64,000 bases of DNA from Stenotrophomonas raiganjensis (SeqCode). GTDB lineage: Bacteria; Pseudomonadota; Gammaproteobacteria; Xanthomonadales; Xanthomonadaceae. A model generated the notes under the pieces. The model saw nothing but the letters and a program-made list of their open reading frames with translations, did no database searches and was not told the origin of the DNA. The DNA is taken from assembly GCF_030658505.1 (NCBI RefSeq), contig NZ_JAUTXR010000173.1, positions 62,001 to 126,000 of the forward strand, read 5' to 3'. Numbering within the stretch: position 1 is the first letter of the stretch; every line of letters begins with the position of its first letter. Both the position numbers and the translations under genes were made by a program. Of the stretch, positions 1 through 7,916 are shown in pieces.

Positions 1-188
1 CCATAGGTCAGCAGCTGCCACGGTTGGAAGTTGCCACCCGGCGAGAACGCATCGAAGCCCTGCTGCAGGGGTTGCAGCATGAACGGCTCGAAGGTCTGCA
101 TGCCAAGCAGGAACGGCTGCTGCAGCAGGAACAGGATCGCGTTGGCGATCAGCAGGGCCTTGGTGACGGTTGGCAGTCGCGGGAACAT
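1..188 (-). CDS. Rhomboid family intramembrane serine protease (N-terminal part, runs off left edge)
   Basis: Only the first 62 or so residues are inside the window; the gene continues beyond base 1. The protein opens MFPRLPTVTKALLIANAILF, a short cytoplasmic lead followed by a first membrane segment, then an amphipathic stretch rich in Phe, Gln and Leu ending WQLLTYG. This arrangement is typical of the small rhomboid proteases of Xanthomonadaceae, which cleave transmembrane substrates in the inner membrane. The catalytic Ser and His lie outside the window, so activity cannot be judged. The start at 188 is chosen because a second ATG at 202 is in another frame. Family assignment rests on overall resemblance only. 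Confidence 0.65.
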   Translation of the reverse strand, partial: MFPRLPTVTKALLIANAILFLLQQPFLLGMQTFEPFMLQPLQQGFDAFSPGGNFQPWQLLTY

Positions 189-281
189 GGGAGTACCGGC
201 ATGGAACGGCCCCCATCATAGCCGCAGCACCGTGTCTTGTTGGCGACCGGCAGGCGCGGCCCGTTCAGTCGCCAGCGGCGC

Positions 282-620
282 TCAGCCCGGACCCCACACA
301 GCGGCATCCAGCGCCGCCGCCGGATCAGTCCCGGGCATCCGCACCCGGCCGTTCTCCACCCGCACGCCCTCGGCACGCAGCCGCTGCGACTGCTCGCGCC
401 AGCCGGCCGATCCCTCTTCCATGGCGATGCGTCCGTCCGACCGCAGCACACGGTGCCAAGGCAGGTCCGGGTCATCATTCTGGCCGAGGATGCGCGCGGT
501 CAGGCGCGCACGCCCGGGCAGGCCAGCCCGCATCGCCACCTGTCCATAGCCCAGCACCTGCCCTGCCGGGATTGCGCGGATCACCGCCAGGATGCGTGCA
601 CGCGCCTGCTCCGGCGTCAG
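282..620 (-). CDS. Alkyltransferase-like protein (MGMT fold, Cys replaced by Trp)
   Basis: About 112 residues matching the DNA-binding domain of O6-alkylguanine-DNA alkyltransferases. The helix-turn-helix region (ILAVIRAIPAGQVLGYGQVA) and the active-site neighbourhood are clear. The PCHRV motif of true alkyltransferases reads PWHRVL, so the methyl-accepting Cys is Trp. This is the hallmark of ATL proteins (E. coli YbaZ, S. pombe Atl1), which bind O6-alkylguanine without repairing it and hand the lesion to nucleotide excision repair. The start is uncertain. No ATG lies in frame. A CTG at 620 overlaps the stop of the upstream EamA gene (CTGA), which suggests translational coupling; the first standard alternative is a GTG at 584, which would remove the first dozen residues. 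The gene follows the transporter as the distal member of a two-gene operon. Confidence 0.85.
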   Translation of the reverse strand: MTPEQARARILAVIRAIPAGQVLGYGQVAMRAGLPGRARLTARILGQNDDPDLPWHRVLRSDGRIAMEEGSAGWREQSQRLRAEGVRVENGRVRMPGTDPAAALDAAVWGPG

Positions 621-1537
621 CGCCGCAGGCGGGTCACCAGCAGTACGCCGATCAGCACCAGCACGGTGCCGGCGATCTGCGCCGGCCCCATCGGTTCGTC
701 GAGCAGCCATAGGCTCATCACGATGGTGGAAACAGGGCCCAGCATACCGACCTGCGCGGCCAGCGACGAACCCACGCGCTGCACCGCCAGCATGATCGCC
801 AGCACCGGCAGCACCGTGCACACGGTGGCATTGAGCAGCGACAGCCACTGCACCGGTGCCGGCGCCTGCCACAGCAGCGGCAGCGGATGGGTCACCGCGA
901 AGTGCAGCAGCACCAGCACGCTGGCCACGCAGCTGGCGTAGGCGGTCAGCCGCACTGCGCCGATGCGCGCCACCACCTGGCCGCTGCCGAACAGGTACAG
1001 CGCGTAGCTGAGCGCACTGCCCAGCACCAGCAGGCTGCCGACGATGATCTGCCCGCCCTCGCGCTGCAGATCGTGGCCGAAGGCCAGCAGCACGCCCAGA
1101 TAGCTCAGCACCAGCGCGCCGATCTGCCAGCGGCCCGGTCGCTGGCGCGCCAACAGCACGTTGATCAGCAGCACCAGGGTCGGGTTCAAGTACAGGATCA
1201 AGCGCTCCAGCGTCACGCTTATGTACTGCAGGCCCTGGAAATCGAGCAGGCTGGACAGGTAGTAGCCGGTGAAGCCCAGCCACAGCACGCGGGCGCGGTC
1301 GGCCCATGACAGCGCTTCGGCACGGCGTGACGCCCACAGTGCCATCAGCGCGAACAGCGGCAGCGCCATCAGCATGCGCAGTGCGAGCAGCGTGGTGGCG
1401 TCCACGCCATGGCGCAGGCCCAGCTTGACGATGATGGCCTTGCCAGAGGCGGCGATGGCGCCGATCGCGGCCAGGCCGATGCCTCCCAGTGCGATGCGTG
1501 GGGAAGCGGTAGCGATGCGGGAAACGGGGCTGGACAT
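617..1537 (-). CDS. DMT superfamily (EamA domain) transporter
   Basis: A 306-residue inner-membrane protein with about ten hydrophobic helices arranged as two EamA repeats, the layout of the drug/metabolite transporter superfamily. Family members export or import small metabolites, amino acids or nucleotide sugars; nothing visible fixes the substrate. The ATG at 1537 (MSSPVSRIA) is preferred: the frame is open further upstream, but that extension would run through the GTAG repeat at 1617-1685 and reads as low-complexity sequence. The C-terminus ends in a basic LVTRLRR tail. Its stop codon overlaps the presumed start of the ATL gene, so the two are probably co-translated. Confidence 0.88.
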   Translation of the reverse strand: MSSPVSRIATASPRIALGGIGLAAIGAIAASGKAIIVKLGLRHGVDATTLLALRMLMALPLFALMALWASRRAEALSWADRARVLWLGFTGYYLSSLLDFQGLQYISVTLERLILYLNPTLVLLINVLLARQRPGRWQIGALVLSYLGVLLAFGHDLQREGGQIIVGSLLVLGSALSYALYLFGSGQVVARIGAVRLTAYASCVASVLVLLHFAVTHPLPLLWQAPAPVQWLSLLNATVCTVLPVLAIMLAVQRVGSSLAAQVGMLGPVSTIVMSLWLLDEPMGPAQIAGTVLVLIGVLLVTRLRR

Positions 1538-1616
1538 CAGGACGACGGCGGGCCGCGCGGGGCGGCCCGGGAAGGCGTGGGGGCCGTCATTGTCGCATGG
1601 AGGCGCCCGCTGACCT

Positions 1617-1685
1617 GTAGAGCCGAGCCCGCGCTCGGCTTCGCCGACCCTGGGCGAAAAGCAGCCGAGCATGGCTCGGCTCTAC
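1617..1685. repeat. SMAG-type inverted repeat pair (GTAG ... CTAC)
   Basis: The left arm begins GTAGAGCCGAGC at 1617 and the right arm ends GCTCGGCTCTAC at 1685; each arm is itself a small palindrome around GCTCGGCT. The match to the SMAG elements described for S. maltophilia (short palindromes with a terminal GTAG, often as facing pairs) is established knowledge applied to what is seen. It lies between gor and the EamA gene, both on the minus strand, and could fold at the RNA level as a processing or termination structure. Confidence 0.85.
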
Positions 1686-1696
1686 AACGGCGCGGC

Positions 1697-3055
1697 TCAG
1701 CGCATCAGCACCACTTCCTCGGCCGAGGTCGGATGGATCGCCACGGTGTCGTCGAACTGGGCCTTGGTCGCGCCCATCTTCACCGCCACCGCGAAGCCCT
1801 GCAGGATCTCGTCCGCGGCTTCGCCGAGCAGGTGGATACCTACCACCCGCTCTTCCGGGCCCGCGCAGACCATCTTGAACAGGCTGCGCTGGGTGCCATT
1901 GGCCAGCGCCTGCAGCATCGGGCGGAAGCGGCTGTGGTACACGCTCACCTGGTCGAAACGCGCACGTGCCTCTTCCTCGCTCATGCCCACCGCGCCCAGC
2001 GGCGGATGCGAAAACACCACGCTGGCCACGTTCTCATAATCCATCCTTGACTGCGGGCGTCCGCCGAACAGGCGATCCATCAGGCGCCGCGATGCAGCCA
2101 CCGCCACCGGGGTCAGGCCGACCTTGCCGGCGATGTCACCCACGGCATGCACACTCGGCACGCTCGTGGTCTGCCATTCGTCGACCTCCACCTGCTGGTG
2201 CTCACCAATGCCGATGCCCAGCGCTTCCAGTCCAAGATCACGGCTGTTGCCGCGGCGACCGGTGGCGAAGAACACCGCATCGAACACACTGTCGAGCGGA
2301 CCATCATGGCCGAACGCACGCACGCGTTCGCCGTCGCGCTGCAGCTCGCGCAGGCGGTAATCGAAGTGGATGCGTACGCCCTGCTGTTTCAGGTTCTCGG
2401 CCAGCTGGTCGGTCAGCTCGTAGTCGAAGCGTTCCAGCAGGCGCTTTCCGCGCACCAGCAGGCTCACCCTGCTGCCCAGTGCCTGCAGCAACCCGGCCAG
2501 CTCCACCGCGATGTAACCACCGCCGATGATCGCCACCTCGGCCGGTGCCGCACGCAGATCGAAGAAATCATCGGAAACCAGGCCCAGTTCCGCGCCGGGA
2601 ATATCCGGACGCAGCGGGTGCGCGCCGGTGGCGATCAGGATGTGTTCGGCGCTGTAGCGCACGCCATCGCTGCAGGCCACGGTGTGCGCATCAAGCAGAT
2701 GGCCGCGTGCCGGGATGCGCACCACGCCGGTTTCATCCAGGCGCTTGTGGTAACTGGTGTGGATGTTGCTGATGTAGGCCTGGCGATGGATCACCAGTTC
2801 CTTCCACGACAGCGCCGGACGTGCCTCGACATCGAAGCCCATCGCATTGGCCAGGCCGATGCGCTCGTGCAGGTCGGCCGCCAGCCACATCGCCTTCTTC
2901 GGTACACAGCCAACATTGACGCAGGTACCGCCCAGTTCGCCGGGCTCCAGCATCGCCACACGCTTGCCATGCTGCGCCGCGCGGATCGCACCGGCCAAGC
3001 CAGCGGAGCCGCCGCCAAGGACGATCAGGTCGTAATCATAGGGTGCAGTGCTCAT
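1697..3055 (-). CDS. gor: Glutathione-disulfide reductase
   Basis: 452 residues, matching the roughly 450 of E. coli Gor. It reduces oxidised glutathione with NADPH in the cytoplasm. The N-terminal FAD motif is GGGSAG (residues 14-19). The redox disulfide is GGTCVNVGC with Cys45 and Cys50. A second dinucleotide fold, GGGYIAVELA, is followed by VRGKRLLERFD, whose arginines fit NADPH preference. The C-terminus carries HPTSAEE, the His-Glu proton relay. The start codon overlaps the stop of the downstream-coordinate FAD oxidoreductase by four bases (3052-3055), so gor is translated as the last cistron of a three-gene unit with DUF418 and the oxidoreductase. The call is firm. Confidence 0.95.
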   Translation of the reverse strand: MSTAPYDYDLIVLGGGSAGLAGAIRAAQHGKRVAMLEPGELGGTCVNVGCVPKKAMWLAADLHERIGLANAMGFDVEARPALSWKELVIHRQAYISNIHTSYHKRLDETGVVRIPARGHLLDAHTVACSDGVRYSAEHILIATGAHPLRPDIPGAELGLVSDDFFDLRAAPAEVAIIGGGYIAVELAGLLQALGSRVSLLVRGKRLLERFDYELTDQLAENLKQQGVRIHFDYRLRELQRDGERVRAFGHDGPLDSVFDAVFFATGRRGNSRDLGLEALGIGIGEHQQVEVDEWQTTSVPSVHAVGDIAGKVGLTPVAVAASRRLMDRLFGGRPQSRMDYENVASVVFSHPPLGAVGMSEEEARARFDQVSVYHSRFRPMLQALANGTQRSLFKMVCAGPEERVVGIHLLGEAADEILQGFAVAVKMGATKAQFDDTVAIHPTSAEEVVLMR

Positions 3056-4305
3056 CGGAATCGCTCGGGTCGGTAGGGGGCAGGATCAATCGCTGGCGTG
3101 CGGCCGCAGACCAGATCGGCGATCAGCTGGCCGGTGCCGGCGCTCATGCTGATGCCAAGCATGCCATGCCCCGCTGCAAGCCAGACGTGAGGATGCGCGG
3201 ACGCGCGGCCGATCAACGGCACGTCGTCCACGCTCATGGGGCGCCAACCGCACCATTGCTCCTGCAGCTTCGCACCACGTGGCGTGCGCAGGTAACGGTC
3301 GGCGGCCTGTTGCAACGCCTGCAGGCGGGCCGTGCGCAGCTGCGGGTCGGCACCGGCGAATTCCATGGTGCCACCCAGTCGCAACGCCTCGCGCCAGGCA
3401 ATCACGAACACGGAATGGTCCTTCAGCACCACCGGGCGCTTTGGTACCTGCGCCGGGCGCGACCAGGTCAGCGAATAGCCCTTGCCGGGCTGGATCGGCA
3501 CGCGCAGATCCAGTTGCCGCGCCCAGCGCGGCGACCACGGCCCGGTGGCCAGCACCAGCTCGCGTGCGTGCAGCATGCGCTCGCCGACGTGCACGCACAC
3601 ACCCTGCGCGTCGGCATTGAAATCCTGCATGTCCGCCTGTTCCTCTATCACCACGCCCTGAGCGCGCAGCACGCGTGCCAACTCGGCGGTGTAGCGGTCC
3701 GGACGCAGCTGCGCATCACCGGGGAAGTGGATCGCACCCGCAAGGCGGTCATGGAACGCCGGGTTGTCACGTGCATAGTCGGCGCCATCAATGCGGCCCG
3801 TGGCAATGCCCTGCGCGTTCAGCGCCTCGCATTCGGCAGCATGGTGATCGAAGTTGCGGGCGTCGCCGAACACATAGTCCAGACCGCGCGCCTCGAATTC
3901 GCACGCCAGTGCGTGCGTCTGCACCCATTGCGCCAGGCGCCGCCGTGAATCATCAAGCAGCGCGCCGCGCGCCCGCGTGGAGTGCAGCCAGTCACGCGCA
4001 TTGCAGCGCGCGCCGAACTGCAGCAACCAACGCCACAGTGTGGGATCCAGGCGCGTGCGTATATACAACGGCGCGCGCGGATCGAGCATCCAGCGCAGCG
4101 CGCGCAACGGTACGCCGGGCGCTGCCAGCGGTGGCGCGTGACTGGGAGTGATGGTGCCGCAGTTGCCATGCGAGGTGGCCGCACCAATATGTCCCCGCTC
4201 AATCACACGGACCTGCCGGCCCTGCGCGCTCAGTGCAAGCGCAGTGGCCAGGCCGATGGCACCGGCGCCCACCACGATCACGTCCTCGCGCGCGCCCTGC
4301 GTCAT
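3052..4305 (-). CDS. FAD-dependent amino acid oxidoreductase (DadA/DAO family)
   Basis: 417 residues with an N-terminal Rossmann motif (VVGAGAIGLATALAL, near residue 11), a central substrate domain and a C-terminal FAD-contacting segment (GHGMLGISMSAGTGQLIADL). This is the D-amino acid dehydrogenase or D-hydroxyproline dehydrogenase type of DAO fold, which oxidises an amino acid at the inner face of the membrane and passes electrons to the quinone pool or oxygen. The substrate cannot be read from sequence, and no alanine racemase or hydroxyproline epimerase gene is adjacent. It sits between a DUF418 membrane protein (3-base gap) and gor (4-base overlap), a tight operon. dadA is possible but not supported enough to name. 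Confidence 0.85.
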   Translation of the reverse strand: MTQGAREDVIVVGAGAIGLATALALSAQGRQVRVIERGHIGAATSHGNCGTITPSHAPPLAAPGVPLRALRWMLDPRAPLYIRTRLDPTLWRWLLQFGARCNARDWLHSTRARGALLDDSRRRLAQWVQTHALACEFEARGLDYVFGDARNFDHHAAECEALNAQGIATGRIDGADYARDNPAFHDRLAGAIHFPGDAQLRPDRYTAELARVLRAQGVVIEEQADMQDFNADAQGVCVHVGERMLHARELVLATGPWSPRWARQLDLRVPIQPGKGYSLTWSRPAQVPKRPVVLKDHSVFVIAWREALRLGGTMEFAGADPQLRTARLQALQQAADRYLRTPRGAKLQEQWCGWRPMSVDDVPLIGRASAHPHVWLAAGHGMLGISMSAGTGQLIADLVCGRTPAIDPAPYRPERFR

Positions 4306-4308
4306 TGT

Positions 4309-5553
4309 TCAGCCCTGCCCGGCTCCGCGCCGCATCGGCGGCCACTGCCGGTAGGTCATCGCACGCCACAGCCATTCAATCGGACCGAAGCGGAAATGAC
4401 GCAGCCAGGCATGCGAGATTCCCACCTGTGCGGCGAACAGCAGCAGTGCGAACAGCAGCTGCACGCTGCGCGGCATCACGTCGAACGCACCCAGGCCATA
4501 GTGGTAGAACAGCCAGGTGCACAGCAGCGACTGGCCCAGGTAGTGCGTCAGCGCCATGCGCCCTACCGGCGCCAGCCATCCCAGCCGCGCGCGCCAGTGC
4601 ACGATCCACGCCAGGTAACCCAGGCACATCGGCAGGCCCCCCACGGTTACGAGTGCCATCGCGGCAGTGGTCGGCAGGTTGTAGGCCCCCGGCGCCAGGT
4701 ACGGCTTCCAGGCAACACCCAGCAGCGTAACCAGCAGACCAAGCGGCAGCGCGCCCCAGCGCAGCACTGCGTACAGGCGCGGGAAGCGCTCTGGCGCTGA
4801 CAGCGCATCGCTGCCGGCGAACCAGCTGCCGATCAGGAACATGCCCAGCACCTCCGGGCCAGTGATCAACAGCGCGCCCATCGACGATCCGAACTCGTGC
4901 AGGCGCTGTGCATTGGCCTGCACCCAGGTGCCCTGCCCATACACCAGGCGTTGCTGCGCGATGCCCTGCTGCGCTTCAGCGAGCATCTTCTGAGCCTCAT
5001 CCGCCGAGGCCATCGACACCATCGCGCCCACCAGCAGCATCAGCGCCACGCCGCCCAGATAGACGATCACGCCCATCCACGGCAGCCAGCTGCGCGGCGC
5101 CTCACGGCAGGCCAGCAGCGGCAACGAGACCAGCGCATACATCACCAGGATGTCGCCGGACCAGACCAGCAGCGCGTGGCAGAGACCGATCAGCAGCAGC
5201 CCGGCGCTGCGGCGCAGGTAGAACGGGGTGAAGTCGCGTCCGGCCACTTCGGCGCGCCGCGCCATCACTGCGAAACCGGCGCCGAACAGCAGCGAGAACA
5301 GGGTGAAGAACTTGCCCTGCACGAACACATAGACAAAGGCGTCGGCCCAGTAGTCGATGCCGAGCCAGTGCGTGTCGATGCCGGTGAAGGCCAGGTCCAA
5401 CGGACCACTGAAGGCCTCGATGTTCATCAGCAGGATGCCCAGCAACGCGGCACCACGCAGCACGTCCAGTACGGCGATGCGATCGCCGGAAGCCATCGGC
5501 TGCAGGGAAGGAGAAGCGGCGTTCACGGGGCGTCCGTCGGGCAGGTCCGCCAT
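4309..5553 (-). CDS. DUF418 family membrane protein (YeiB-like)
   Basis: 414 residues, strongly hydrophobic, with around ten membrane helices. The N-terminal signature is RIAVLDVLRGAALLGILLMN, and a later conserved segment (PVGRMALTHYLGQSLLC) precedes the C-terminal DUF418 part that ends in WLWRAMTYRQWPPMRR. These match the YeiB/DUF418 family, whose biochemical role is unknown; distant similarity to acyltransferase-3 proteins has been noted. The start at 5553 (MADLPDGRP) is chosen over an ATG 18 bases upstream because it leaves a conventional leader. It is the first gene of the operon with the FAD oxidoreductase and gor, and follows the slyD terminator. Confidence 0.85.
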   Translation of the reverse strand: MADLPDGRPVNAASPSLQPMASGDRIAVLDVLRGAALLGILLMNIEAFSGPLDLAFTGIDTHWLGIDYWADAFVYVFVQGKFFTLFSLLFGAGFAVMARRAEVAGRDFTPFYLRRSAGLLLIGLCHALLVWSGDILVMYALVSLPLLACREAPRSWLPWMGVIVYLGGVALMLLVGAMVSMASADEAQKMLAEAQQGIAQQRLVYGQGTWVQANAQRLHEFGSSMGALLITGPEVLGMFLIGSWFAGSDALSAPERFPRLYAVLRWGALPLGLLVTLLGVAWKPYLAPGAYNLPTTAAMALVTVGGLPMCLGYLAWIVHWRARLGWLAPVGRMALTHYLGQSLLCTWLFYHYGLGAFDVMPRSVQLLFALLLFAAQVGISHAWLRHFRFGPIEWLWRAMTYRQWPPMRRGAGQG

Positions 5554-5602
5554 TATGCCGCCGGCCCGCACGCCATGGATGGCCGCGCCGCGTTCCAGAA
5601 AC

Positions 5603-5630
5603 GCAACGGCCCGCCGAAGCGGGCCGTTGC
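5603..5630 (-). terminator. Intrinsic terminator after slyD
   Basis: A perfect 12-bp stem, GCAACGGCCCGC with its complement, closes a CGAA tetraloop. On the minus strand it is followed by GTTTCT, only a weak T tract. It lies 22 bases past the slyD stop and before the DUF418 start. Confidence 0.75.
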
Positions 5631-5652
5631 TGCCATCACAGTCGCGCAGCGA

Positions 5653-6135
5653 TCAGTGGTGGTGGCCGCCGTCGCCGTGGACGTGGCCGTGCTCGATCTC
5701 TTCCTTGCCGGCTTCGCGCACGTCGACGATCTCGACGTCGAAGTGCAGGTCCTTGCCGGCCATCGGGTGGTTCAGGTCGACGTCGACCACGCTCATGCCG
5801 ACCTTCTGCACGGTCACCGCACGCGGGCCGAAGTTGGTCTGCAGCACGACCTGCTGGCCCGGAGCCAGCTTGGTGTTGCCGAAGTGCTTCTTCGGCACGC
5901 GCTGGGACAGGCCTTCACGACGCTCGCCGTAGGCATCGGCCGCCTTGACGTCGACGTTGAAGGTCGCGCCGGCTTCCTTGTCCATCATGGCGTTTTCCAG
6001 GCCCGGGATGATGTTGCCGTGGCCGATCAGGATCGCCAGCGGCTCGCCGCGGTCCTTGGACGATTCGATCGGCTCCTGGCCGACTTCGGAAACGGTGTAG
6101 TGGAAGCGGACAACGCGGTCTTTTTCGATCTTCAT
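5653..6135 (-). CDS. slyD: FKBP-type peptidyl-prolyl isomerase SlyD
   Basis: 160 residues. SlyD is a cytoplasmic folding helper combining an FKBP prolyl isomerase domain with an inserted chaperone flap and a metal-binding tail. The protein begins MKIEKDRVVRFHYTV and shows the FKBP core (GNIIPGLENAM near residue 41), the insert-in-flap segment around residues 70-130, and a short histidine-rich end (HGHVHGDGGHHH). The tail is much shorter than in E. coli, so nickel capacity is probably smaller. Monocistronic by appearance: a terminator follows, and a divergent NlpC/P60 gene starts 111 bases away. Confidence 0.95.
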   Translation of the reverse strand: MKIEKDRVVRFHYTVSEVGQEPIESSKDRGEPLAILIGHGNIIPGLENAMMDKEAGATFNVDVKAADAYGERREGLSQRVPKKHFGNTKLAPGQQVVLQTNFGPRAVTVQKVGMSVVDVDLNHPMAGKDLHFDVEIVDVREAGKEEIEHGHVHGDGGHHH

Positions 6136-6246
6136 GCGCAACTCTGTCTGGATCTGCCGGAGGCAGGCGGGTTGGGGCGGGTTGTCGCCCGGCGGGGACG
6201 CCGCCATCATGACGGCCAATCCAAGGTGGCGCATTATCCGGAGATC

Positions 6247-6786
6247 ATGCACATCACGCCAGTTTCGTCCGGCCCGCGCCGGTTCCTCGCCCCGGCCCTG
6301 CTGCTGGTCCTGCCCGTGTTGATGACCGCCTGTGGCGGCGGCAAGGCCGCCCGCCCAGCGCCGCCCCCGCCGACGGCGAACTGGCCAAAGACCGTGCCGG
6401 ACAACCCCGAGGCCGCCAACTCGGTGCTGATGCGGGCTATCAGCCTGGTCGGCACGCCCTACCGCTATGGCGGCAACACCCCCGATTCGGGCTTCGACTG
6501 CAGCGGCCTGGTCGCCTATGTCTATCGCGAGATGCTGGACCTGCGGCTGCCGCGCACCTCGCGCGACCTGGCGGCGGTACAGGGTCCGAAGATCGATCCG
6601 CAGCGCCTGGCCACCGGCGACCTGGTGTTCTTCGGCAGCCGCGGCAGCGTCACCCATGTCGGCATCTATGTCGGTGAAGGGCGTTTCGTGCATGCGCCGA
6701 GCACCGGCGGCACCGTACGGCTGGACTCGCTCAGCGGCCCCTACTGGAAGGACCACTACACCGGCGCGAAACGTGTCCTTCGCTAA
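6247..6786 (+). CDS. NlpC/P60 family lipoprotein, probable peptidoglycan endopeptidase
   Basis: 179 residues. An N-terminal hydrophobic stretch ends LPVLMTACGGG, a lipobox-like site with Met at -3, so a membrane lipoprotein is likely; a proline-rich linker follows. The NlpC/P60 domain (about residues 60-178) has the catalytic Cys in FDCSGL, His in THVGIYVG and a third polar residue in FVHAPS. Such enzymes cut the D-glutamyl-diaminopimelate bond of cell-wall stem peptides (compare E. coli MepS and NlpC). A paralogue with the same domain follows on the same strand 131 bases later. The start at 6247 places the signal sequence directly at the N-terminus. Confidence 0.9.
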   Translation: MHITPVSSGPRRFLAPALLLVLPVLMTACGGGKAARPAPPPPTANWPKTVPDNPEAANSVLMRAISLVGTPYRYGGNTPDSGFDCSGLVAYVYREMLDLRLPRTSRDLAAVQGPKIDPQRLATGDLVFFGSRGSVTHVGIYVGEGRFVHAPSTGGTVRLDSLSGPYWKDHYTGAKRVLR

Positions 6787-6832
6787 AATGAACAGGCGAT
6801 ATGTTCAAAAATGTGACGCCCATCACCCTGAA

Positions 6833-6851
6833 ACTAACGGTTTACTAACGG
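6833..6851. promoter_or_regulatory. Direct repeat ACTAACGG, 11-bp spacing
   Basis: ACTAACGG occurs at 6833-6840 and again at 6844-6851, one helical turn apart, in the AT-richer leader of the second NlpC/P60 gene. Tandem half-sites at 11-bp spacing are how OmpR-family response regulators bind. Which regulator, if any, uses this site is not known. Confidence 0.4.
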
Positions 6852-6878
6852 AATTTTTAACTTATCAGCGCTTTTACA

Positions 6879-6902
6879 GGGCATGATGCCCCATCGTTTT
6901 TT
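6879..6902 (+). terminator. Weak hairpin plus T run before the second NlpC/P60 gene
   Basis: GGGC-ATGAT-GCCC is followed by CATCG and seven T residues. It could end transcription of the first NlpC/P60 gene or act as an attenuator for the second, whose GTG start is only 16 bases past the T run. The stem is only four pairs, so this is tentative. Confidence 0.4.
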
Positions 6903-6917
6903 TCCTGTGACCGACGC

Positions 6918-7691
6918 GTGACGACTGACGACCTGAAAAGCGAAGGCCAGACTTCCGTATCTTCACGCAGTGCCCGCCCGTTGTTGCTTGGCCTGGCACT
7001 GTGCCTGACCAGCCTTCCGGCCTGGTCGCAGACGGCTCCGAACCGTTCCGATGTACCCCCGGCCCCGGTGGCCGAGAGCACCACCCGACCGGCCGCCAAG
7101 GCCGAGGCTGCCGCTCCGCAGCGCAGCCGTGTCGATGCTGCCGCCAGTGCCACGCTGGCCGCCCTGCTGCCGCATCTGGCCGCCAATGACACCATTCCGC
7201 TGATGGACCGGTCGGCCGTGGTGGCTGGTGACCTCAGCCGCCTGCTTGCCAACTACGACACCAGCAGCGCCGCCAATGGCAGCGTTGTCGGTACCGCCGC
7301 CGACAACGGCAAGGTGCAGTCGCTGCTGCGCCGCGCGATGACCCTGCTGGGCACCCCGTACCGTTGGGGTGGCAGCAACCCGGACAGCGGTTTCGACTGC
7401 AGCGGCCTGGTCGGCTACGTGTTCCGCTCGGCCCTGGGCATCGAACTGCCGCGCGTCTCGCGCGAGATGGCCCACGATGACAATGCCGAACTGATCAACG
7501 ACCGCACCGCGCTGGCCGCGGGTGACCTGGTGTTCTTCGGCCGCAAGGGCCGCGTCGACCATGTCGGCATCTATGTCGGCGACGGTCGCTTCCTGCACGC
7601 CCCCAGCTCGGGCAAGGACGTCCGCGTGGACACCCTGCTCAGTGGCTACTGGGGCAACAAGTTCATGCAGGCCCGCCGGGTCGACCTCTGA
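6918..7691 (+). CDS. Secreted NlpC/P60 family peptidoglycan endopeptidase
   Basis: 257 residues from a GTG start. After a charged lead of about 20 residues comes a hydrophobic segment (LLLGLALCLTSLPAWSQ) with a plausible signal-peptidase I site after WSQ, then about 110 residues of low-complexity and helical linker. The NlpC/P60 domain fills the last 120 residues. The catalytic Cys is in FDCSGLVGYV, the His in DHVGIYVG, and a conserved His in FLHAPSSG. Unlike the preceding paralogue it has no lipobox, so it should be periplasmic rather than membrane-anchored. The two domains are close in sequence, suggesting tandem duplication. It ends at a strong terminator. Confidence 0.9.
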   Translation: MTTDDLKSEGQTSVSSRSARPLLLGLALCLTSLPAWSQTAPNRSDVPPAPVAESTTRPAAKAEAAAPQRSRVDAAASATLAALLPHLAANDTIPLMDRSAVVAGDLSRLLANYDTSSAANGSVVGTAADNGKVQSLLRRAMTLLGTPYRWGGSNPDSGFDCSGLVGYVFRSALGIELPRVSREMAHDDNAELINDRTALAAGDLVFFGRKGRVDHVGIYVGDGRFLHAPSSGKDVRVDTLLSGYWGNKFMQARRVDL

Positions 7692-7723
7692 CCCGCTGGC
7701 GCTACGGCGCCGCCTGATGCGAG

Positions 7724-7752
7724 AAGCCGCTGCCCTGCAGCGGCTTTTTTTA
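7724..7752 (+). terminator. Intrinsic terminator after the second NlpC/P60 gene
   Basis: The ten-base arm AAGCCGCTGC pairs with GCAGCGGCTT across a CCT loop and runs into TTTTTATT. It starts 32 bases after the stop codon and is a textbook rho-independent terminator. Confidence 0.9.
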
Positions 7753-7872
7753 TTGGGCCCATGCAATTGGTGGGTAGCTGCCGAGCGTGGTCGGCACTGC
7801 CTTCATCCTCGCCCGGTGTGGATCCACCCGGGGGCCCCCTTGGCCGGCACCGCGTCGGGCATCTCCCAAACA

Positions 7873-7900
7873 AAAGGCCCGCCGGTCAGGGCGGGCCTTT
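7873..7900. terminator. Bidirectional terminator between convergent genes
   Basis: AAAGGCCCGCC pairs with GGCGGGCCTTT around a short loop, with A residues on one side and T residues on the other, so it can act in both directions. It lies 16 bases beyond the stop of the symporter on the minus strand. Confidence 0.85.
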
Positions 7901-7916
7901 CAATTCACCACACACC

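Noticed and set aside
282..620. True O6-methylguanine methyltransferase (ogt)
   Set aside because: The methyl-accepting Cys is Trp in PWHRV, so no repair activity is expected.
4897..6246. Upstream extension of the first NlpC/P60 protein to about 629 residues
   Set aside because: The added 450 residues are antisense to DUF418 and slyD and place the signal peptide in the middle of the protein.
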